Below the pieces are notes generated by a model. That model did not search any database, was not told the DNA's origin, and saw only the letters and a list, made by a program, of their open reading frames with translations. From Bacteroides stercorirosoris (GTDB lineage Bacteria; Bacteroidota; Bacteroidia; Bacteroidales; Bacteroidaceae): 64,000 bases of DNA. Every line of letters begins with the position of its first letter. Position 1 is the first letter of the stretch. The DNA lies in contig NZ_FQZN01000002.1 in assembly GCF_900142015.1 (NCBI RefSeq), positions 186,001 to 250,000 of the forward strand. The letters are read 5' to 3'. Positions 24,044 to 32,119 of this stretch are shown piece after piece. A program made the translations under genes and the position numbers.

Positions 24044-27000
24044 ATGAAGAAACAAGTAATCATACTGTTCGCTCTGTGTTGTCTGTTTACTCAAGCAGCA
24101 CAGGGCGATACTCTTTTCATAACAGACCTCCGCACGGAACAACTGACTAATCCCTTAGGTCTGGACACCCCTCAACCGCGTTTCAGCTGGCGGCTCCAAA
24201 GCGAGCAACGCAACGTGATGCAGACGGCTTATCGTCTGTTGGTTGCCTCCTCCCCGGAACTGTTAAACAAGAATCAGGCGGATGTATGGGACTCCGGTGA
24301 GGTGCGTTCCGACGCATCCGTCTGGATAAACTACCAGGGCCCTGCCTTGCAACCCAACAAACGCTATTACTGGAAAGTATCCGTAACGACCAATAAGGCC
24401 GAAACCGCCTGGAGTGAAACTGCTTTCTGGGGAATGGGACTGATGGGAGAAACCCGTTGGAAAGGACGCTGGATAGGCATCGACAAACCTATGCCATGGG
24501 ATAGCGAAACCATGTTCTCACGTCTGTCCGCCCGGTATGTGCGCAAAGAATTCAAGCTAAACAAAACAATAAAAGAGGCCACCCTCCACATCAGCGGCCT
24601 GGGTGTCTACGAATGTCTCATCAACGGAAAGCGGGTTGGTGACCTTGTACTGGCTCCTGCCCCTACCGACTACCGGAAGACCGTATTCTATAACAGCTAC
24701 GATGTGACGGATTTGCTCCGTCCGGAAGCCGATAACGCCATAGGTATTACCCTGGGTAACGGCCGCTACCACTTCATGCGCCAGAACTACCGTACCTATA
24801 AGATTCATAACTTCGGCTATCCCAAAGTACGGATGAACCTGATAGTGGAATATACCGACGGCAGCCGGCAAACCATTGAAACGAATACCGACTGGAAACT
24901 GACAGCCGACGGCCCCATCCGCAGTAACAATGAGTTTGACGGTGAAGAGTATGATGCCCGCAAAGAATTAGGGAAATGGGCGGTACCCAGCTATGACGAC
25001 AGCCGTTGGTTGCAGGCGGAGCGCGTTTCCATTCCTTCCGGCTATCCGCGCGGACAAATGATTCCGGGTATCAAGGTAGTGGAAAGAATAAGTCCGCAGA
25101 CCATCCGCAAATCCGCCAAAGGTTACATTCTCGATATGGGACAAAACATGGTGGGCTGGCTGCGCCTCAAAGTCAAAGGAAATGCCGGAGACTCCGTGCG
25201 CCTGCGCTTTGCCGAAACCTTACAGGAAAACGGCGAACTCTATACCGCCAATTTACGGGATGCGAAAGCAACCGACCTTTATATTCTGAAAGGTGAAGCC
25301 CTCGAAGAATGGGCTCCCCGCTTTGTTTATCACGGTTTCCGGTATGTGGAAATCAGCGAGTTTCCCGGCACTCCCACCCTCGCAAACTTTGTGGGAGAAG
25401 TCGTCAACGATGACATGCCCATCACCGGCACATTCGAATGTGACAATCCCGTCCTGAACCAATTGGTAAAGAATGCCTTCTGGGGCATCCGCGGCAATTA
25501 CAAAGGTATACCGCTGGATTGTCCTCAACGCGACGAGCGCCAGCCCTGGCTCGGTGACCATACCACCGGAGCGCTGGGAGAAAGTTTCCTGATGGAAAAC
25601 GGCCCGTTGTATGCCAAGTGGATGGACGATATCCGCGATGCGCAACGCGAAGATGGCTGCATCCCCGATGTAGTCCCGGCTTATTATTACTATTACACAG
25701 ACAATGTGACCTGGCCGTCCACATTCATTTTCATCAGCAATACGCTGTATGAGCAGTACGGCAATACAGGACCTATCTGCAAGCATTATCCCGCCATGAA
25801 ATTATGGATGGAGCACATGCGCAAGGAGTTCATGAACCAATCGCATATCATCACCCGCGACCGTTATGGCGACTGGTGTCTCCCGCCGGAGTCTCCGGAA
25901 CTTATCCACTCCAAAGACCCGGCACGCATCACCGACGGCAAACTGATAGCAACCGCCTATTATTACAAATTGCTGCAATGCATGACGGCTTTCGCCCGGT
26001 TGCAGCATTTAGAACAGGATATTCAGGAATATCAGGAACTGGCGAAACTGGTCAAAGAAGGTTTTAACCGGACTTTCTGGAATGATGAAGAACAATGCTA
26101 CAGCAACAATACCGTAACGGCCAACCTGCTTCCGCTGGCATTCGATATGGTGCCGGATGAAAAGAAGGAAACGGTTGCCCGGCAAATCATCCACAAAACG
26201 GTGGATTATTATAACGCCACCGTCCAGTGCGGAGTCATCGGCGTGCAATGGCTGATGAGGGAACTTGTAAAGATGGGACGTACAGACGTAGCATACGTCT
26301 TGGCTACACATACCCGATATCCCGGATGGGGTTACATGGTGGCTAACGGAGCCACTACTATTTGGGAGTTATGGAATGGCAACACCGCCAACCCAGCCAT
26401 GAACAGCGGCAACCACGTCATGCTGCTGGGCGACCTTCTTCCTTATTGTTACCAACACCTGGCAGGCATCCGGAGTGCCGCCCCCGGTTTTAAGGAAATC
26501 TGCATGAAGCCCGCCTTTGAACTCGAAGAAGTAGGATTCATCCATGCTTCCCACATCACCCCTTACGGAAAAGTGACAAGCAACTGGTCGCAGACAGATA
26601 CCGGATATTCCTGGGAAATCAGTGTACCCGCCAACAGCACAGCCACTATATGGCTCCCCAACGAAGATACGGATGCCCTCACCGAAAACGGCAAGGCATT
26701 GAAGCTATCCGAAGGTTTGCAGATACTTCGCCGGGAAGACGGATATACTGTTTGCAGGATAGGTTCGGGAGAGTATAGTTTCCGGGTACAAAAGAACCTT
26801 GCATACGGAAAAGGACGAAAAGGAATACTGGAAGATGCATTCATCTGCCGGAAGCCGCCCTTCCCTGAAAGCCATGCCGCCACCATCGTAGAAGGGCGTC
26901 ATGGAGTAGTAGCCGCCTGGTTCGGAGGTACGAAAGAGAAGAATCCCGATTGCTGTATCTGGGTCAGCCGGAAAACCAAGAAAGGTTGGACAGAGCCGCA

Positions 27001-27865
27001 GATGGTGGCGGACGGTGTATTGGACGGAACCAAATATGCCTGCTGGAACCCCGTACTGACGGAAACGCCTAAAGGAGAATTACAACTTTATTATAAGATA
27101 GGTGTCAACGTAGCTGAATGGAGCGGCCACGTCGTCACGTCGAAAGACGGAGGAAAGACCTGGAGTAAATCCAGCGCACTGCCCGAAGGTTTCCTCGGCC
27201 CCATCAAGAACAAGCCGGTGTGGATAGGCAAACGGATGATTTGCCCCAGCAGCACGGAAGATGAAAACGGCTGGCGGATTCATTTTGAAATCAGCGATGA
27301 TGCAGGAAAGACCTGGCGGAAGACCGGACCGATACCCGCAGCCGAAATTATAGAAACGGACAAGGTGAAAATCAGTAACCGGAACCACAGGACGATACAA
27401 GTTATCCAGCCCACGATTCTAGTGCATGCCGACGGAAGGTTACAGGCTTTATGCCGTACCCAGAACAACGGCTCGGTTGCCACTACCTGGAGCAAGGATA
27501 ACGGGGAGACCTGGAGCGAAGTAACATTCATCGACTTGCCGAACAATAACTCCGGCATTGATGGAGTCACGCTGAAAGACGGACGCCACTTATTGGTCTA
27601 CAACCACTACCGTTACATCAAAGGAAAGCGGAAAGAGCGCACTCCTATCAATGCAGCAATCAGCGACGACGGCATCCACTGGAAAGCGGCCATGATACTG
27701 GAGGACTCGCCCATCAATCAATATTCATATCCTTCCGTCATTCAAGGTAAAGACGGGAACGTACATATTGTTTATACATGGAGGAGGCAACGCATCAAAT
27801 ACGTCTGCCTCAATCCCCAACAGTTGGAAATCAGTTCTTTTGAGGAGGCGGGTTGGAAAGAATAA
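24044..27865 (+). CDS. GH78 alpha-L-rhamnosidase fused to a BNR/sialidase-fold domain
   Basis: This 1273-residue exported protein has a signal peptide (1-21) and then a GH78 module of about 900 residues: beta-sandwich domains, an (alpha/alpha)6 catalytic barrel and the hallmark DCPQRDERQPWLGD near residues 490-503, which holds the general acid region. From about 930 to 1265 it continues into a six-bladed BNR domain with Asp-boxes at about 1033 (SKDGGKTW), 1084 (SDDAGKTW), 1150 (SKDNGETW) and 1207. The BNR part opens with PESHAATI and WFGGTKE, not the FRIP/YRIP motif of sialidases, so it is probably not a sialidase. Family knowledge makes rhamnose removal from pectin likely. The role of the second domain is unknown. 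Confidence 0.9.
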   Translation: MKKQVIILFALCCLFTQAAQGDTLFITDLRTEQLTNPLGLDTPQPRFSWRLQSEQRNVMQTAYRLLVASSPELLNKNQADVWDSGEVRSDASVWINYQGPALQPNKRYYWKVSVTTNKAETAWSETAFWGMGLMGETRWKGRWIGIDKPMPWDSETMFSRLSARYVRKEFKLNKTIKEATLHISGLGVYECLINGKRVGDLVLAPAPTDYRKTVFYNSYDVTDLLRPEADNAIGITLGNGRYHFMRQNYRTYKIHNFGYPKVRMNLIVEYTDGSRQTIETNTDWKLTADGPIRSNNEFDGEEYDARKELGKWAVPSYDDSRWLQAERVSIPSGYPRGQMIPGIKVVERISPQTIRKSAKGYILDMGQNMVGWLRLKVKGNAGDSVRLRFAETLQENGELYTANLRDAKATDLYILKGEALEEWAPRFVYHGFRYVEISEFPGTPTLANFVGEVVNDDMPITGTFECDNPVLNQLVKNAFWGIRGNYKGIPLDCPQRDERQPWLGDHTTGALGESFLMENGPLYAKWMDDIRDAQREDGCIPDVVPAYYYYYTDNVTWPSTFIFISNTLYEQYGNTGPICKHYPAMKLWMEHMRKEFMNQSHIITRDRYGDWCLPPESPELIHSKDPARITDGKLIATAYYYKLLQCMTAFARLQHLEQDIQEYQELAKLVKEGFNRTFWNDEEQCYSNNTVTANLLPLAFDMVPDEKKETVARQIIHKTVDYYNATVQCGVIGVQWLMRELVKMGRTDVAYVLATHTRYPGWGYMVANGATTIWELWNGNTANPAMNSGNHVMLLGDLLPYCYQHLAGIRSAAPGFKEICMKPAFELEEVGFIHASHITPYGKVTSNWSQTDTGYSWEISVPANSTATIWLPNEDTDALTENGKALKLSEGLQILRREDGYTVCRIGSGEYSFRVQKNLAYGKGRKGILEDAFICRKPPFPESHAATIVEGRHGVVAAWFGGTKEKNPDCCIWVSRKTKKGWTEPQMVADGVLDGTKYACWNPVLTETPKGELQLYYKIGVNVAEWSGHVVTSKDGGKTWSKSSALPEGFLGPIKNKPVWIGKRMICPSSTEDENGWRIHFEISDDAGKTWRKTGPIPAAEIIETDKVKISNRNHRTIQVIQPTILVHADGRLQALCRTQNNGSVATTWSKDNGETWSEVTFIDLPNNNSGIDGVTLKDGRHLLVYNHYRYIKGKRKERTPINAAISDDGIHWKAAMILEDSPINQYSYPSVIQGKDGNVHIVYTWRRQRIKYVCLNPQQLEISSFEEAGWKE

Positions 27866-27923
27866 CTCACAAAGATGACAGTATTTATATCAAAATAGAA
27901 AAGGAATTACGCGAGGTTTGCAC

Positions 27924-27931
27924 TACTTTTG
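27924..27931 (+). promoter_or_regulatory. Internal -7 promoter element before the DUF4861 gene
   Basis: TACTTTTG matches TAnnTTTG and lies 29 bp before the chosen ATG at 27960. It would allow the DUF4861-GH43 pair to be expressed apart from GH28-GH78, and it argues against the longer frame beginning at 27918. Confidence 0.6.
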
Positions 27932-27959
27932 TGGCAAATTAATTAGATATTTAAGAACC

Positions 27960-29180
27960 ATGAGAAAGAGAATCTTTACAGTATTACTGTTATTGTGCGG
28001 TCTTTCTGCTGTGGCAGAGGCACAAGATGCAGAAAAGAGTTTTACGGTGGAAGTAAGCAACGCCTGGAACAAGGCGAAAGCTGACGAACCGGTAGTAATC
28101 AAACTCAGCGAAATTAATCCCCAATTCCGTGTACGCTCGGCAGTGGTCATGAACGGTAACGAGGAAATCCCCTCGCAACTGGATGACCTGGACGGTGACC
28201 GCCGCCCCGACGAACTGGCATTCGTCATCGACCTGCCTGCCAAAAGCAAAAAGACGCTGACCGTCACCCTGTCTTCCACCCAAAGCGACAAGACGTATCC
28301 CGCCCGCGTATATGCGGAAATGCTCGTCAGCGACAAGAGGGGCAAGCATGTGCCCGTGCAGTCCGTAACCATTCCGGGCACCAGCAACATATATAACCAG
28401 ATGCATCATCACGGTCCGGCTTTCGAGTCCGAGTTGGTGGCTTACCGTCTGTACTTCGACCATAAACAGACCGTTGATATCTACGGAAAATTCAATAAAG
28501 GCTTCGAAATCAAAGAATCACAATTCTATCCGACCGACGAACAACTGGCACGCGGTTTTGGAGATGATGTTCTCCTCGTAGGCGGCAGTTGCGGCGTGGG
28601 TGCGCTGAAAGGCTGGGACGGCAAGAAAGCAACCCATATCACTCCCGTTGCCACACTCACCGAACGCATCATCGCCTACGGCCCGGTGCGCACCATCTCG
28701 GAAATAGAAGTAGCCGACTGGCAGTATCAGGGCTCGGAACTGAACATGACCAACCGTTACACCCTCTACGGCGGACACCGCGACGTATTTGTGGAGACTT
28801 TCTTTGCAGAACCGCTGAAAGATGAAATCTTCTGTACCGGCGTCATAGACATCAAAGGCTCCGTCTCTTACTCCGACCACAAAGGCCTGATAGGCTGCTG
28901 GGGAACGGACTGGCCGGTGAACGACACAGTGAAGTACGCCAAAGAAACCGTAGGACTGGGTACATATATACCACAGAAATATGTAAAAGATGAAGTGAAG
29001 GACAAAGCCAACTATCTGTACACCATTGGTGCCAAAGGCAGCAAATACTTCACCCACCATATCACATTCACATCCATGAAAGAAACTTTCGGTTACAAGA
29101 CGCCCGAAGCATGGTTTGCCTATATCCGCGAGTGGAAGGAGGAGCTGGAACATCCGGCAACGGTGAAAGTGATAAAGTGA
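27960..29180 (+). CDS. Exported DUF4861-family protein
   Basis: The 406-residue protein has a signal peptide (MRKRIFTVLLLLCGLSAVAEAQ) and a single large domain that I recognise as DUF4861. Visible family-like stretches are YNQMHHHGPAFESELVAYRLYFD, here split by His-rich residues near position 130, then GFGDDVLLVGGSCGVGALKGWDG and WFAYIREW near the end. The conserved His, Glu and Asp residues suggest an enzyme or sugar-binding role in pectin breakdown, but I know of no established activity to assign. The position between a rhamnosidase and a GH43 enzyme supports action on the same oligosaccharide. The start at 27960 is supported by the promoter and the signal peptide. Confidence 0.75.
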   Translation: MRKRIFTVLLLLCGLSAVAEAQDAEKSFTVEVSNAWNKAKADEPVVIKLSEINPQFRVRSAVVMNGNEEIPSQLDDLDGDRRPDELAFVIDLPAKSKKTLTVTLSSTQSDKTYPARVYAEMLVSDKRGKHVPVQSVTIPGTSNIYNQMHHHGPAFESELVAYRLYFDHKQTVDIYGKFNKGFEIKESQFYPTDEQLARGFGDDVLLVGGSCGVGALKGWDGKKATHITPVATLTERIIAYGPVRTISEIEVADWQYQGSELNMTNRYTLYGGHRDVFVETFFAEPLKDEIFCTGVIDIKGSVSYSDHKGLIGCWGTDWPVNDTVKYAKETVGLGTYIPQKYVKDEVKDKANYLYTIGAKGSKYFTHHITFTSMKETFGYKTPEAWFAYIREWKEELEHPATVKVIK

Positions 29181-29210
29181 TGAACATAGCAAATAAAAGT
29201 AACTCCATTC

Positions 29211-29233
29211 CCCTCCTCCAGGGGGAGGAGGAG
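29211..29233. other. Intercistronic hairpin between DUF4861 and GH43 genes
   Basis: CTCCTCC (29213-29219) and GGAGGAG (29224-29230) form a GC-rich stem in the 94-bp gap. No T-run follows, so an RNA processing or stability element is more likely than a terminator. Confidence 0.45.
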
Positions 29234-29274
29234 AATGAGAATAGTAATAACTAATCACTAATAGCTAAAAAAAC

Positions 29275-30954
29275 ATGAAAGCAAGAAAGACCCTGATGAG
29301 TCTATGTCTGTTGCTCGCCCTGCCACTGGCGGCGCAGCAGAAGAACTATGTTTCCGAGGTATGGGTAGCCGACCAAGGAAACGGCAAGTACAAGAACCCG
29401 GTGCTCTATGCCGACTATTCCGACCCGGACGCCTGCCGTGTAGGAGACGACTACTACATGACATCCTCCAGTTTCAATTGTCTGCCCGGACTCCAGATAC
29501 TCCATTCCAAAGACCTTGTGAACTGGACTATCATCGGTGCTGCCGTTCCTTACGCACTGCCTCCCATTGAAACTCCCGAACGTCCCGAACACGGCAACCG
29601 TGTATGGGCGCCCTCCATCCGTCATCACAACGGCGAGTTTTACATCTTCTGGGGAGACCCCGACCAGGGTGCTTTCATGGTGAAAGCCAAAGATCCGAAA
29701 GGTCCGTGGACCGAACCCGTACTGGTGAAGCCGGGCAAAGGCATCATCGACACTTGTCCGCTTTGGGACGACGACGGTAAAGTGTATATGGTTCATGCCT
29801 ATGCAGGCAGCCGCGCCGAACTGAAAAGCGTCATCACCATCTGCGAACTGAATGCTGAAGCCACCAAGGCCATCACCCCCTCACGCATCATCTTCGACGG
29901 TCATGAAGCGCACCAGACCTGCGAAGGTCCGAAGTTCTACAAACGTAACGGTTACTATTACATCTTCCATCCGGCAGGTGGCGTTCCCACAGGTTGGCAG
30001 GTAGTGCTCCGTTCCAAGAACGTATACGGCCCCTATGAATGGAAAACAGTACTTGCACAAGGCAACAGCCCCGTTAACGGCCCCCACCAGGGTGCATGGG
30101 TAGACACTCCGACCGGTGAAGACTGGTTCTTCCACTTCCAGGATGTAGGCGCTTACGGCCGTCTGGTACATCTGCAACCCATGAAATGGGTGAACGACTG
30201 GCCCGTTATCGGCATCGACAAAGACGGTGACGGTTGCGGCGAACCCGTGATGACTTACAAGAAACCGAACGTAGGCAAGACTTATCCCATCTGCACTCCG
30301 CAGGAAAGTGATGAATTTGACGGCTATACCCTGTCTCCGCAGTGGCAATGGCACGCCAACATCAACGAGAAATGGGCTTATTACGCAGGTGACCAAAGCA
30401 TTGTACGCCTGTACTCTTATCCGGTTGTGAAAGAGTATAAGAACCTTTTCGATGTTGCCAACCTGTTGTTGCAGAAAGCTCCGGCTCCCAACTTCACCGC
30501 TACGATGAAGCTGACGTTCAAACCGACAGAGAAATATAAAGGCGAACGTACCGGACTGGTAGTGATGGGTATGGACTACGCCGGACTGATTCTGGAAAAC
30601 ACGGACAAAGGGCTCGTTCTTTCTCAGGTATCCTGCCCGAAAGCCGACAAAGGTACTCCGGAAGAAGTGAACGGTACGGTTGACCTGACGGACAATACCA
30701 TCTATCTGAAAGTTAAGTTCACCAGCGACGGAAAGAAAATCTCCAAGAGCGAAGGCGGACATGACTTACTGGTAATGTGCAATTTCAGTTACAGCCTCGA
30801 CGGGAAGAAATATCAGCCGCTTGGCAAGTCCTTCCAGGCCAAAGAGGGCAAATGGATCGGTGTGAAGGTAGGTACATTCTGCACACGTCCCGCCATCACT
30901 ACCAATGACGGCGGTTGGGCGGATGTTGACTGGTTCCGTATCACCAAGAAATAA
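29275..30954 (+). CDS. GH43-family glycosidase with C-terminal beta-sandwich
   Basis: The 559-residue exported enzyme has a five-bladed propeller of family GH43 in its first ~330 residues. The catalytic carboxylates are in place: base Asp50 (DYSDPDA), pKa modulator Asp159 (IIDTCP) and acid Glu217 (TCEGPKF). A C-terminal beta-sandwich of about 200 residues, of the type found in beta-xylosidase/arabinofuranosidase GH43 proteins, completes the active site. Arabinofuranosidase, xylosidase or galactosidase activity are all possible; the pectin context favours an arabinose- or galactose-containing side chain. It is the last gene of the cluster and is followed by a stem-loop at 30983-31020. Confidence 0.88.
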   Translation: MKARKTLMSLCLLLALPLAAQQKNYVSEVWVADQGNGKYKNPVLYADYSDPDACRVGDDYYMTSSSFNCLPGLQILHSKDLVNWTIIGAAVPYALPPIETPERPEHGNRVWAPSIRHHNGEFYIFWGDPDQGAFMVKAKDPKGPWTEPVLVKPGKGIIDTCPLWDDDGKVYMVHAYAGSRAELKSVITICELNAEATKAITPSRIIFDGHEAHQTCEGPKFYKRNGYYYIFHPAGGVPTGWQVVLRSKNVYGPYEWKTVLAQGNSPVNGPHQGAWVDTPTGEDWFFHFQDVGAYGRLVHLQPMKWVNDWPVIGIDKDGDGCGEPVMTYKKPNVGKTYPICTPQESDEFDGYTLSPQWQWHANINEKWAYYAGDQSIVRLYSYPVVKEYKNLFDVANLLLQKAPAPNFTATMKLTFKPTEKYKGERTGLVVMGMDYAGLILENTDKGLVLSQVSCPKADKGTPEEVNGTVDLTDNTIYLKVKFTSDGKKISKSEGGHDLLVMCNFSYSLDGKKYQPLGKSFQAKEGKWIGVKVGTFCTRPAITTNDGGWADVDWFRITKK

Positions 30955-30982
30955 AAATCAGCTCTTTAGCTATCATCATTCA

Positions 30983-31020
30983 TTCCTCCTTACTGGGACT
31001 TTGTTGTCAGTAAGGAGGAA
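30983..31020 (+). terminator. Stem-loop terminator after the GH43 gene
   Basis: A perfect 13-bp stem (TTCCTCCTTACTG at 30983-30995 with its complement at 31008-31020) encloses a 12-nt loop, 28 bp past the stop codon. The following T-content is modest, so termination may be partial. Confidence 0.7.
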
Positions 31021-31061
31021 TTCTCATTTGTATATACCACTAAATATCAACGCATTGCATT

Positions 31062-31259
31062 TACCAACAATTTACCGTAGGATGTAAAAGCATTTACTGC
31101 CGTATGTAACGGCATTTACCCCTTATTGTAACGACCTTTACCTCCTATTGTAACGACCTTTACCTCGGCATGTAAATGAAGTTACCATTGGAGGTAAAAA
31201 GAGTTCCCCTGTAAGGTAACGGAAGTTACGCCGTAAGGTAACAAAAATTTCCCCACAGA
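31062..31259. repeat. 22-bp phased tandem array 2 (8-9 units)
   Basis: Units start exactly every 22 bp at 31084, 31106, 31128, 31150, 31172, 31194, 31216 and 31238. All eight begin GTAA, and most carry TTAC about 10 bp later (GTAA-N6-TTAC). A ninth, weaker unit precedes them at 31062. Units are degenerate in between but keep the phase without a single indel. The array fills the 391-bp gap between the GH43 terminator and the HAD gene promoter. Period and dyad layout match array 1 (15575-15728), while the sequence does not. Confidence 0.92.
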
Positions 31260-31307
31260 GTTTTCCTCTTTTGACCTGCATCAACAGATTGTTTGAACGA
31301 AATGCGC

Positions 31308-31315
31308 TATATTTG
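31308..31315 (+). promoter_or_regulatory. -7 promoter element for the HAD gene at 31346
   Basis: TATATTTG matches TAnnTTTG and lies 30 bp before the ATG. The 22-bp array ends 48 bp upstream of it. Confidence 0.65.
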
Positions 31316-31345
31316 TGTTCTCTAATAAAAAGCACCTAAAGAAAT

Positions 31346-31999
31346 ATGAAGAAACTGGTTATATTCGATTTAGATGGAACCCTTCTGAATACCATTGCCG
31401 ACCTGGCACAAAGTACCAACTACGCATTAGCTGCGTTAGGATATCCCACACACGAAGAAAAAGAGTATAATTTCATGGTTGGCAACGGCATCAACAAGCT
31501 GTTCGAACGCGCCTTACCCGAAGAAAGCAGAACAGAAGAAAACGTTTTGCGCGTGCGCAAGGAGTTCGTGCCTTATTACGACCAGCATAATGCCGACAAA
31601 AGCCGTCCCTACCCCGGCATCACAGAACTCCTGGACGAACTGCAAGCCAAAGGCCTGCAACTGGCCGTCGCTTCCAACAAATACCAGGCTGCCACCGAAA
31701 AGCTGATAGCCCATTATTTCCCGAACATACGCTTCACTGCCGTCTTCGGTCAACGGGAAGGGGTGAACGTGAAACCCGACCCTACCGTTGTATACGATAT
31801 TCTGGAAATAACACAGATTACCAAAGAAGATGTCCTCTATGTAGGGGACTCCGGTGTAGACATGCAAACTGCCATCAATGCAGAAGTCACATCTTGTGGT
31901 GTAACTTGGGGATTTCGCCCGCGCGCGGAGTTAGAAACATTTCATCCGAAATATATAGTGGATAAGGCAAAGGACATAGCTGCAATAGCTTTTGAGTAA
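31346..31999 (+). CDS. HAD-IA phosphatase, phosphoglycolate phosphatase-like
   Basis: This 217-residue cytosolic protein has motif I FDLDGTLLNT (Asp8 and Asp10), a helical C1 cap, motif II VASNK, a motif III lysine in VKPDP and motif IV GDSGVDMQTA. This is the pattern of Gph-type enzymes, which dephosphorylate 2-phosphoglycolate or other small sugar phosphates. It stands alone between two glycanase transcripts and has its own promoter, so it may have no direct part in pectin use. Confidence 0.88.
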   Translation: MKKLVIFDLDGTLLNTIADLAQSTNYALAALGYPTHEEKEYNFMVGNGINKLFERALPEESRTEENVLRVRKEFVPYYDQHNADKSRPYPGITELLDELQAKGLQLAVASNKYQAATEKLIAHYFPNIRFTAVFGQREGVNVKPDPTVVYDILEITQITKEDVLYVGDSGVDMQTAINAEVTSCGVTWGFRPRAELETFHPKYIVDKAKDIAAIAFE

Positions 32000-32119
32000 A
32001 AAGAAAAAGTGCACTATACTCAGTGCTACACCATTTTTACTCCTTTTTAGTGAGATATTACTCCCGAAAATGCAAGAAACTGCCTAACCTTGCAATCGAA
32101 ATACCAAAAATGAAAAACA

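Noticed and set aside
26836..27865. Calling the BNR domain a sialidase
   Set aside because: The (F/Y)RIP motif with the first triad Arg is missing. Only the fold and Asp-boxes are shared.
28518..29258. 246-residue minus-strand open frame
   Set aside because: It lies opposite the DUF4861 gene and shows no family features.
29881..30762. 293-residue minus-strand open frame
   Set aside because: It is the shadow of the GH43 gene, which has intact catalytic residues.
31062..31259. CRISPR array or tandem sRNA genes
   Set aside because: The units are degenerate, contiguous and lack spacers and individual promoters.
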